Under the pieces are notes generated by a model. It was not told where the DNA came from and made no database searches. It worked only from the letters and a program-made list of their open reading frames with translations. 12,331 nucleotides of DNA from Hyphomicrobiales bacterium. GTDB taxonomy: Bacteria; Pseudomonadota; Alphaproteobacteria; Rhizobiales; Beijerinckiaceae. The DNA is taken from positions 1-12,331 of the forward strand of contig PXAW01000301.1 of assembly GCA_003567055.1 (NCBI GenBank). The letters run 5' to 3'. The translations under genes were made by a program, and so were the position numbers. Below are positions 1-7,945 of this stretch, in pieces; position 1 is the stretch's first letter; each line of letters opens with the position of its first letter.

Positions 1-60
1 CGCCGGCACCCGATGGTGGCCGAACGCGGTCACCGTCAGTACGAGAAGGCCCGGAGATGA
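1..60 (+). CDS. Possible C-terminal end of an unidentified upstream gene (partial)
   Basis: An open frame enters from the left edge and stops with TGA at 58-60, encoding RRHPMVAERGHRQYEKARR. Most of its codons end in G or C, as in real genes here, but 19 residues are too few to identify a family. It does not resemble the end of ribosomal protein S15, whose gene rpsO commonly lies just before pnp in alphaproteobacteria. A competing open frame runs through the same bases on the minus strand, so the coding strand is uncertain. Confidence 0.3.
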   Translation, partial: RRHPMVAERGHRQYEKARR

Positions 61-210
61 CCATGGCAGGATCGCCGGGGGTTTCGCGCCGGCACGGCCC
101 GCCCGCATAGTGATGCGCGCCCGCCCCGCCCGGCATCCCGCTGAAGAAGCCCCCCGCCGTCTTGCCCATGGTGTCGCCGAAGGCCGACATTGCATGAAAG
201 CAAGGACGAT

Positions 211-2433
<2,223 letters not shown>

Positions 2434-2448
2434 CGATCTGGTGGCGTT

Positions 2449-2479
2449 CCCGGATATGATTTCCGGGTGAGATCCGGAA
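2449..2479 (+). other. Two mutually exclusive small hairpins after pnp
   Basis: CCGGA-type arms occur three times here. CCCGGA (2449-2454) pairs with TCCGGG (2462-2467) across a 7-base loop. Alternatively TTCCGG (2461-2466) pairs with CCGGAA (2474-2479), also across 7 bases. The middle arm is shared, so only one hairpin can form at a time. They lie 16-46 bases after the pnp stop and probably shape or protect the mRNA 3' end. The role is inferred. Confidence 0.4.
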
Positions 2480-2515
2480 CCACCCGTGCGCAGCGATCGT
2501 TGCAAACGGGTGGTT
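2478..2515 (+). terminator. Long interrupted hairpin, probable pnp transcript end
   Basis: AACCACCCGT (2478-2487) and ACGGGTGGTT (2506-2515) are perfect 10-base inverted arms. Inside, GCAGCG (2490-2495) and CGTTGC (2498-2503) can pair with one G-U, extending the structure past a small internal loop. No run of T follows (CTGATAACG), so it is not a classic intrinsic terminator. It could be a 3'-end stabilising stem-loop or a Rho-assisted end. It sits between the end of pnp and a separate promoter at 2526, which fits a transcript boundary. Confidence 0.5.
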
Positions 2516-2521
2516 CTGATA

Positions 2522-2542
2522 ACGATTCACAGACGGAATCGT
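2522..2542. promoter_or_regulatory. Inverted repeat overlapping the -35 and spacer: candidate operator
   Basis: ACGATTC (2522-2528) and GAATCGT (2536-2542) are perfect 7-base inverted arms separated by 7 bases, so equivalent bases of the two half-sites are about 14 bases apart. The repeat covers the -35 element and half of the spacer, the usual place for a repressor. A second perfect palindrome, GTTGCGCAAC (2553-2562), covers the end of the -10 element and the predicted start. No regulator gene is adjacent, so the binding protein is unknown. Confidence 0.4.
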
Positions 2543-2554
2543 GCTGTCTATAGT
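2526..2554 (+). promoter_or_regulatory. Sigma70-type promoter of the two-gene membrane cassette
   Basis: A -35 element TTCACA (2526-2531, 5 of 6 to TTGACA) and a -10 element TATAGT (2549-2554, 5 of 6 to TATAAT) are separated by exactly 17 bases. The predicted transcription start is near 2561, leaving an untranslated leader of about 24 bases before ATG 2585. This is the best promoter match I found in the window, and it lies in a locally A/T-rich stretch after the pnp hairpins. The cassette is therefore probably transcribed independently of pnp. Confidence 0.6.
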
Positions 2555-2584
2555 TGCGCAACAAATTGATTCGTGGGGGACTGC

Positions 2585-2875
2585 ATGGAAATGTTGCATT
2601 ACATCGCCGCAATCCCGGCATTTTTTCTCGGCTTGCTGTTGATCGTCATCGGGTTGTCCGGATTCCGTGTGGATCGTACGGAGGCGGGCAAGAACCGTGC
2701 GCGGATCGATTCCTGGACCGATATCCTGATGGGGCGTGTCCGGCCCAAAGACGACTGGATGCCTGATTCGCGCGTGCAGTGCGGCATGGTTTACAATCGA
2801 AAAGAGCATCGGCTAGAAGTGAGCGGTCGTCTTTCAGTCGAGTCGCTCAAACGTGGAATCAGAAGAGCCGGATAA
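2585..2875 (+). CDS. Small single-pass membrane protein, unrecognised
   Basis: This encodes 96 residues and matches no family I recognise. Residues 7-26 (IAAIPAFFLGLLLIVIGLSG) form one clear membrane helix. A basic, polar region follows (RVDRTEAGKNRAR) that should lie in the cytoplasm if the positive-inside rule holds. The remainder is soluble, with DSWTDILMG and DDWMPDSR as its most distinctive stretches. I chose ATG 2585 because a GGGGGA Shine-Dalgarno-like run (2575-2580) precedes it. A GTG at 2573 would add four residues but leave the run inside the gene. Its 3' end overlaps the next gene by 23 bases in the +1 frame, which suggests coupled translation. Codons use more A/T at third positions than pnp, consistent with acquired DNA. 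Neither protein makes sense of the other's function. Confidence 0.6.
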   Translation: MEMLHYIAAIPAFFLGLLLIVIGLSGFRVDRTEAGKNRARIDSWTDILMGRVRPKDDWMPDSRVQCGMVYNRKEHRLEVSGRLSVESLKRGIRRAG

Positions 2876-4250
2876 TAACGCAGCTGAGACCCCGGTCGAT
2901 TGGCCGTATTCGGGTTGGATTCCGACGGCGGTCGGGCGTCTTTCGTTCAGGCATATCGGGGATACCGACTTTCCAGAGCGCGCCGAATACGCCAATCGCG
3001 TGGATGCGGGCGACTTTCGCTATATCGTCGTGCGTCAGTATCGTGCACTCAGCGATGCGTTATTCCCATCGCTCACGGATACTATCTCGAATCGCAGCGG
3101 CAGATTCGTTTTCGTTCTCACGGCGCGGTCAGATCAAAAGACGTCGAACAACGATGCCCGCATCGTCGGGTCCGTCTTCATCGTTCCCGACTTCAAGCCA
3201 GCGCCCGTCGCCGGTTCGCCCGGGATGTCCGGGCAAGGCGAGATCGCGAGCAAAGCCGATGAGGCGATCAAAGCCATCAACAGCAACCGTTCCTACGGGC
3301 CTGACCGCTCGCCCGAGGGCGAATGCGCGTCGATAGACAATTATCTGGTCCACCACACACCGATCCGCATCGCGTTCGCGCTCTCGCGTGACGGCGTCGT
3401 GCGCATCGCGAAGCCAGCTTTCACGGATGTGGAACTGGGCGGCAAGAGTATCGAACAGGCAAAGGCGCGCGGCGTCGATTACGAGCGCTATCTGGCCGAG
3501 CAGGCCTATTTCTTCCTGCGCGATGTCGCCCATGCCCATCAACATCATGAGCCGCAGACCGATACTTTGCTCGGATTGCAAGAAACCGATCCGGCTGATA
3601 TCGAATGGCGCAACAGGCTCCTGTTCGCGCTACATCATCATGTCATCGGTCAAAGACGTCAGGGGGATCCGGAAACGCTGACGCGAACACTGGGCGTCAT
3701 TGCCTATGCCCGGGCTTTCGAGGCCTGTTCGGGAAAAGGGCTTCAGGGGAAGAAGCTCGTTCAGTTCGAAAACGATTCACTCGCCCAATCCGTGGCCACA
3801 TCGGTTCGCGCGTGCGAAATCCGTGCCCTGGAGACCGAACGCAGGCGAGCACATGGCCGCGCGATGGCCATCTGGGCATCCGTTGCCGTGATCAGCATCC
3901 TCGCGATCTTTGTCCAGCCGAGGCTCAATCTCCATGAGGCCGAAGCATTTCCGCGCATGTACGCCATCAGCACTGTTTTCGCTGAGTATATCGTTGTCGC
4001 CATCGGAATTGCGATTATGCTTCCGTTGGCAGTAGCGTGGCGCAACTGGGCGCGGCAGGTCGATAACCGTGTCGGATCGATGCGCAATACACTCCGCGCG
4101 CCGCTCTATTTCAACTCACTGAAAGTCTCGCTGGCCTATATCGCGCTGGGACTCGTTCTGATCGGTTACGGGATTTCCGTTTATTTTCCAGTGATCCGGC
4201 CGCTCGTATCCGGTTTGCTCATGGCATTGTTCGCGCCGCAGATCGAGTAG
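2853..4250 (+). CDS. Large unrecognised protein: His-rich soluble domain plus C-terminal membrane helices
   Basis: This 465-residue product matches no family I can name. Residues 1 to about 335 look soluble. They include a His cluster (AHAHQHHE, residues 226-233) shortly after a predicted helix (ERYLAEQAYFFLRDV) and a second trio HHH at 261-263 in a helical stretch. These could bind metal, but no known metalloenzyme signature is complete. Three membrane helices follow at about 338-355, 376-396 and 423-443, with a further hydrophobic end at 446-461 (RPLVSGLLMALFAPQ). A basic segment (ETERRRAHGR, 327-336) precedes the first helix, suggesting the soluble domain is cytoplasmic. The start is a GTG with no visible Shine-Dalgarno, overlapping the previous gene by 23 bases, so it is probably translated by coupling. 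The next in-frame Met is at residue 125. Codon use is looser and less GC-rich than in flanking genes. The function is unknown. Confidence 0.75.
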   Translation: MESEEPDNNAAETPVDWPYSGWIPTAVGRLSFRHIGDTDFPERAEYANRVDAGDFRYIVVRQYRALSDALFPSLTDTISNRSGRFVFVLTARSDQKTSNNDARIVGSVFIVPDFKPAPVAGSPGMSGQGEIASKADEAIKAINSNRSYGPDRSPEGECASIDNYLVHHTPIRIAFALSRDGVVRIAKPAFTDVELGGKSIEQAKARGVDYERYLAEQAYFFLRDVAHAHQHHEPQTDTLLGLQETDPADIEWRNRLLFALHHHVIGQRRQGDPETLTRTLGVIAYARAFEACSGKGLQGKKLVQFENDSLAQSVATSVRACEIRALETERRRAHGRAMAIWASVAVISILAIFVQPRLNLHEAEAFPRMYAISTVFAEYIVVAIGIAIMLPLAVAWRNWARQVDNRVGSMRNTLRAPLYFNSLKVSLAYIALGLVLIGYGISVYFPVIRPLVSGLLMALFAPQIE

Positions 4251-4254
4251 GGCG

Positions 4255-4300
4255 ACCGCGCCGACGGACGCGGCTCAAAAGCCGTGCTGCGCGGCGCGGT
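4255..4300. terminator. Nested hairpin between converging genes, likely bidirectional terminator
   Basis: ACCGCGCCG (4255-4263) and CGGCGCGGT (4292-4300) are perfect 9-base inverted arms. Inside them CGGCT (4271-4275) and AGCCG (4280-4284) form a second stem around a CAAA loop. It fills the whole 51-base gap between the membrane cassette (+) and the glycosyltransferase gene (-), where transcripts converge. Neither side has a long T run (TTTC on the plus side), so strict intrinsic termination is not assured. Confidence 0.55.
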
Positions 4301-4301
4301 T

Positions 4302-5378
4302 TCACCGTAATCTCGCCACCGCCGCATCGAACGCCGCCGCAAAAGCAGCTGTCGTGTAATGCGCCTGAAAGCGCGCATGGCCGCGTGTTGCGAGGTCTTC
4401 GCGCAGGGCGGGATCGGTGATCAGGGTCTCGATGGCCTGCGCGAGCGGCGCCGGCTCGGGGGAGGGCAGCGCGTATGCGCAATCGCCGATCACCTCGCCG
4501 AGGCCGCCGGCCCGCGTGGCGATGAGGGCGAGGCGGGCGGCGAAGGCCTCGACGGCGACGCGCCCGAACCCCTCTGCATGCGAGGCGAGCACCGCGATCC
4601 GCGCCGACAGGCATTCCTTGCGCACCTCATCGAAGGGCAGTGCCCCGGTCAGGGTGATGGAGGGGCAGGGGGCTATCGTGCGCGCGAAGGCCTCGCGAAA
4701 GGCCCGGTCGCCGGCCATCGGCCCGATGAAGCGCGCCTGCCAGCCCGGATGGCGCGGCAGCACTTCGGCGAGCGCCTGCGCCACGGCGAGCGATCCCTTC
4801 TGCGGCTCGATGCGGCCCACCATCACGATCGTATCGCCGCGGGCAGAATCATCGCCGGCCCAGAATTGCGGATCGATGCCGTTGGGCACGACCATGCGCG
4901 GGCGGCCATCGGGGGGATAGAGCGCGGCAAAGGCGTCGCGTGCGGCTGCGCTGACGAAGATCATCCCCGCGAGATCCCGGTAATCGCGCGCGCGCCACCA
5001 GCGCCGGAACCCGCTCAGCCGTTTCGGCATGCCGTGCAGATAGAGCACGACACGGCGATCCGGCATGAGGCGCGCGAGCCGTGCGGCGCTCGGCGCGTGC
5101 TGGTGCACGATGACGAGATCGGGATCATGCGCCGCCACCGCCCGGGCCGCGTCACGCATCCGCGCGTCGACGCTCCGTCCGGAGAGACCCCGTCCGGAAA
5201 ACGTCGCGACCGGCATATCCTCGTAGAGCCCCGGCGCATCCTCGCAGATGATGCGCATATCGGCGCCGTAGCGGCTGTGCAGTACCGCGTCGCGCGCGCA
5301 CAGATCGATCGACGTGGCGCCGGCCGGGCCGAAATGCATGTTGCGGGGCAGGATGACGGCGATGCGCATTGAAGTCAT
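4302..5378 (-). CDS. GT4-family glycosyltransferase
   Basis: This 358-residue protein is a retaining GT-B glycosyltransferase of family 4, which uses a nucleotide-sugar donor at the cytoplasmic face. The N-terminal Rossmann half begins RIAVILPRNMHFGPAGATS. The C-terminal donor half contains VPNGIDPQFW, VMVGRIEPQKG and the E-x7-E signature EGFGRVAVE (E269 and E277), followed by an AGGLGEV loop. No signal peptide or membrane helix is visible. ATG 5378 overlaps the stop of the preceding gene as ATGA, indicating coupled translation. ATG 5369, three codons downstream, is an equally reasonable start, and a 370-residue reading from 5414 would run deep into the upstream gene. Together the two genes suggest assembly of a surface polysaccharide, glycolipid or protein glycan. 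The sugar and acceptor cannot be read from the sequence. Confidence 0.85.
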   Translation of the reverse strand: MTSMRIAVILPRNMHFGPAGATSIDLCARDAVLHSRYGADMRIICEDAPGLYEDMPVATFSGRGLSGRSVDARMRDAARAVAAHDPDLVIVHQHAPSAARLARLMPDRRVVLYLHGMPKRLSGFRRWWRARDYRDLAGMIFVSAAARDAFAALYPPDGRPRMVVPNGIDPQFWAGDDSARGDTIVMVGRIEPQKGSLAVAQALAEVLPRHPGWQARFIGPMAGDRAFREAFARTIAPCPSITLTGALPFDEVRKECLSARIAVLASHAEGFGRVAVEAFAARLALIATRAGGLGEVIGDCAYALPSPEPAPLAQAIETLITDPALREDLATRGHARFQAHYTTAAFAAAFDAAVARLR

Positions 5379-7741
5379 CCGGGTACGCGCAGGCGCAGCC
5401 AGGAGGGGCCGCAATCGGGGCCCTCCGCGCCGATCTCGCGAACGGGGAGGACCCTGCGGGCGGCTGCGCCCGGATCGTAGAGATGGGTGAAGCCATGCAC
5501 GGTGATGAAGCTGGCGACATCGCCGGCATCCGCGTCTCCGCGCATGATGTTGCGGGGAACGAAACCGGTGCGCACATCGTGCACGGCGTCGAGCTGGGCC
5601 GCGATCACAGGGTTGCCGACGAGTACGGGCGCATCTGGATTTTGCGCGCTGAGGCAGGGGGCGATTCGGGCATAGCCGTCATAGGCGGGAAAGCCATGCG
5701 CCGCCCGCTCGATGCGCACCAGCCCGGCCAGAGCGGCAATCAGTGCCGCGATCAACAGGCCGCCCGCGACGATCTCGCGCTGACGCCCTGCGCGCAGAGG
5801 CAGGAGCAGCGCCGAAAACAGTGCCAGCAGGCCGATCCAGGCAAAGGGTGTGAAATAGCGGCCATGGATATAGCCCGTCGCGAGATAGGCGGGCCATCCG
5901 GCCACGATCGCAAAGACGAGCAATACCAGAACCGGTTCCATGCGCTGCCATTCCGGCGTCTTGCGCAATGCCATGCGCGGTGCACCGCCGCGATAGAACA
6001 GGCTCAACAGGCCGATAAGGACGAGCAGCATCGCCACGAGCGCGATGGTCGGCCAGGTCCCCGCCGAACCGAAGGCGCGCGCGAACAGCATCGGGAGGCG
6101 CTCCAGCGCGAGCAGGAGCCAGGCGAGCGGGGCTTCAAACAGCGTTGGGCCGGTGCCGGTCGGCCAGTCGGTAACGAAGGCGCGTGAATCGGCCGAGACC
6201 GCGACCCAGCCGTTATCAGTGACGAAAGGGCTGCCGAAGGTGTTCAGCGAATAGGCGATCCAGGGCGAGATCGCCAGCGCGAGCGCGCCGACAAAGGCGA
6301 TCAGTACGAAGGCCGAGCGTGTCCAGACAACGAGCCCGAGCGCCATGGCGAGCGCAAAGGGTAGCGCATCGAAACGGGCCATCACGGCAAGGCCGCAGAT
6401 CAGGCCGAGAAGGCCGGCAAGGGCAGGTCCCGGGTGATCGGCAGGGCGTGCGGCGAGCAGATAAAGCAGGCCGGCCAGCAGAGCCATATGCAGCGGCACG
6501 GCCCGCGCGGCGCTCCATTCCTCGAGAAACCCCTGATGCATCAGGATCATGACGGCGATGGCGAGTCCGAGCCAGCGCGTCCCGGTCAGCCGACGCGTCG
6601 CGGCTTCGGTGAACGTGGCAAAGGCCCCTGCGGCGAGCGTTGCGCCGACCAGACCGGCCCGCGCTGCCGTTCCCGTCAGCGCGTCGATGCCGGCCCAGAG
6701 CGCCGGCCAGAGCGGCGGGAAGGCGGCGCTGTACCACTCGCTCCAGTAGGATCGCAGATGTCCGATGCGCTGGAAATCCGTGACGAGCGTCTGCGCCAGC
6801 GCGTAATAGGCGAAGCTGTCGGGCGAATAGGGCGGCGCGCGCCATGCGATAGCCAGCGTCAGCACGATCAGCGTCGTGACGGCGAAACCGAAAAGCAGGC
6901 CGGCATGCCGCATCGGTGCCGCGACGCCGGACGGGGCGTAATTGCCGCATGCCGCGTTGAGCGTCTGGCCGAGCAGGGCCGCCTTGCCGGCAAAGCCGGT
7001 AATCTTGGTGGGGACCCGGCCATTATCGGGATAGCGCCGCGAAACCGCGATCTCGATGCAGCGAAAGCCGAGCCGCGGCGCCATTGCGCTGATGTGGAAG
7101 AGCAATTCGTAGCGTGAGAAGACGTCGCGAAACAGGGCGAGTTGCGGATCGCGCAGGAGGCGCGCCGAATAGGCGCGAAATCCGTTCGTCGTGTCGCTAT
7201 AGCGAAAGCGGGCTGCGAGGCTCAGCAGTGGCGCATGGAGATAACGGTTACCCAATGTGCGTTCGAACGGCGTGTTGATCGCCTCTCCGCCGGGTCTGTA
7301 GCGCGAGCCCTGAACGTAATCGTAGCCTTCGCGAAGCTTCGCGATCATGTCGCCGATCGCCGCGATGCCATCCTTGCCGTTGCCGTCGATGGTGACGATG
7401 CCGTCATAACCCTGGTCGAGGCACCAGTCATACGCCATGCGCAGCTGCGCGCCGAGCGCGCCGGGCCCGGTCTTGACCAGTATGGCGCGAATGCCCGTCT
7501 CGTTCGCGATGGTGTCATCGACCGCACCATCGCGCGAGCCGCCATCGGCGATGATGACGTCGACTGCGATTCCGGCCTGGGCGATACGCCGCAATTGTGC
7601 CCGGATGCGTTCGCCCTCATCGAGTATCGGGATCACCAGCGCATATGGGGACCGCTTTTCGGTGAAGACGAGACGCCGATGTGCAGGCACACCCGGGCGC
7701 CCGGCAACATCTTCCTCAGCGATCGCCTCATGGTGCTGCAT
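5375..7741 (-). CDS. Fusion of GT2 glycosyltransferase and polytopic GT-C-like membrane domain
   Basis: The 788-residue product joins two enzymes usually encoded separately. Residues about 32-265 are a GT-A fold resembling polyprenyl-phosphate sugar synthases (DPM1-like): [20 protein letters not shown] (66-72), a metal-binding stretch TIDGNGKDG (118-126) and SDTTNGFRAY (182-191). From about 279 to 690 it is polytopic, with roughly ten hydrophobic helices. Just after the first helix comes YSPDSFAYY with D308, in the position of the catalytic Asp of GT-C transferases such as the ArnT and mannosyltransferase families. A soluble tail of about 100 residues, with cysteines in PCLSAQ and DCGPSW, follows and is probably periplasmic. 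I infer that the N-terminal half loads a sugar on a polyprenyl phosphate and the membrane half uses it outside. ATG 7741 is the only Met before the GT2 core, and its Shine-Dalgarno is weak. Family placement is confident but exact chemistry is not. Confidence 0.82.
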   Translation of the reverse strand: MQHHEAIAEEDVAGRPGVPAHRRLVFTEKRSPYALVIPILDEGERIRAQLRRIAQAGIAVDVIIADGGSRDGAVDDTIANETGIRAILVKTGPGALGAQLRMAYDWCLDQGYDGIVTIDGNGKDGIAAIGDMIAKLREGYDYVQGSRYRPGGEAINTPFERTLGNRYLHAPLLSLAARFRYSDTTNGFRAYSARLLRDPQLALFRDVFSRYELLFHISAMAPRLGFRCIEIAVSRRYPDNGRVPTKITGFAGKAALLGQTLNAACGNYAPSGVAAPMRHAGLLFGFAVTTLIVLTLAIAWRAPPYSPDSFAYYALAQTLVTDFQRIGHLRSYWSEWYSAAFPPLWPALWAGIDALTGTAARAGLVGATLAAGAFATFTEAATRRLTGTRWLGLAIAVMILMHQGFLEEWSAARAVPLHMALLAGLLYLLAARPADHPGPALAGLLGLICGLAVMARFDALPFALAMALGLVVWTRSAFVLIAFVGALALAISPWIAYSLNTFGSPFVTDNGWVAVSADSRAFVTDWPTGTGPTLFEAPLAWLLLALERLPMLFARAFGSAGTWPTIALVAMLLVLIGLLSLFYRGGAPRMALRKTPEWQRMEPVLVLLVFAIVAGWPAYLATGYIHGRYFTPFAWIGLLALFSALLLPLRAGRQREIVAGGLLIAALIAALAGLVRIERAAHGFPAYDGYARIAPCLSAQNPDAPVLVGNPVIAAQLDAVHDVRTGFVPRNIMRGDADAGDVASFITVHGFTHLYDPGAAARRVLPVREIGAEGPDCGPSWLRLRVPG

Positions 7742-7771
7742 AGCGGATCATGCCCCAACGTCCTGTGATCG

Positions 7772-7807
7772 CCCCTTGTTGCCCGGTGTTTGCGTTCTGA
7801 CAAGGGG
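7772..7807. promoter_or_regulatory. Inverted repeat in the divergent control region
   Basis: CCCCTTGT (7772-7779) and ACAAGGGG (7800-7807) are perfect 8-base inverted arms with a 20-base gap. They lie 31-66 bases upstream of the GT2 fusion start and well upstream of rpoH. A further dyad, GACCCG-GCC-CGGGTC, is at 7826-7840. Either could be a protein-binding site, or a leader hairpin of the minus-strand operon. No convincing -10/-35 pair is visible for that operon. Confidence 0.3.
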
Positions 7808-7877
7808 TAACCGCCAGCGCCAGGGGACCCGGCCCGGGTCTTGCCGTTGTGTCGGCTCCTCTGCCGGATCTGATAGC

Positions 7878-7934
7878 GTTTCGAAACTGGATTGACGGGC
7901 GCGCACCGAGGACTTAGTTTCGTATCGAAATTAA
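7878..7934. promoter_or_regulatory. Pair of TTTCG/CGAAA dyads around the rpoH promoter
   Basis: GTTTCGAAAC (7878-7887) is a perfect palindrome just before the -35. A second dyad, 7914-7934, has arms TTAGTTTCG and CGAAATTAA around a TAT centre. Eight of nine pairs are Watson-Crick and the ninth is G-T, allowed in RNA. Both share TTTCG/CGAAA half-sites and their centres are about 41 bases apart, near four helical turns. The second covers the -10 and start and ends where the rpoH Shine-Dalgarno (AAGAGG, 7934-7939) begins. It could be an operator or, in a longer transcript, a leader hairpin. Confidence 0.35.
7892..7920 (+). promoter_or_regulatory. Candidate rpoH promoter
   Basis: TTGACG (7892-7897) is a good -35 element. 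The best -10 at the right distance is weak: TTAGTT (7914-7919) with a 16-base spacer or TAGTTT (7915-7920) with 17. The start would fall near 7926, about 20 bases before ATG 7946. I see no match to the RpoH-type (CTTG then CCCCAT) or general-stress ECF (GGAAC then GTT) promoters. The -35 is flanked by dyads on both sides. Confidence 0.35.
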
Positions 7935-7945
7935 AGAGGCGCGTG

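Noticed and set aside
190..210. TTG start giving a longer PNPase
   Set aside because: The seven extra residues are not typical of the family, and ATG 211 has a Shine-Dalgarno match and the conserved MFDIQREE start.
2779..3336. 185-residue plus-strand open frame overlapping the cassette genes
   Set aside because: It is Ser/Arg-rich, without helices or motifs, and lies in another frame over the membrane cassette, whose frame keeps coherent membrane helices to the end.
4359..5372. 337-residue plus-strand open frame opposite the GT4 gene
   Set aside because: Its composition is low complexity, rich in Gly, Arg, Ala and Asp, as expected for the shadow of a high-GC gene. The minus strand encodes a clear GT4 enzyme with intact motifs.
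7892..7945. TTG start giving a longer RpoH
   Set aside because: The TTG is the start of the apparent -35 element, and ATG 7946 has a well-spaced AAGAGG.
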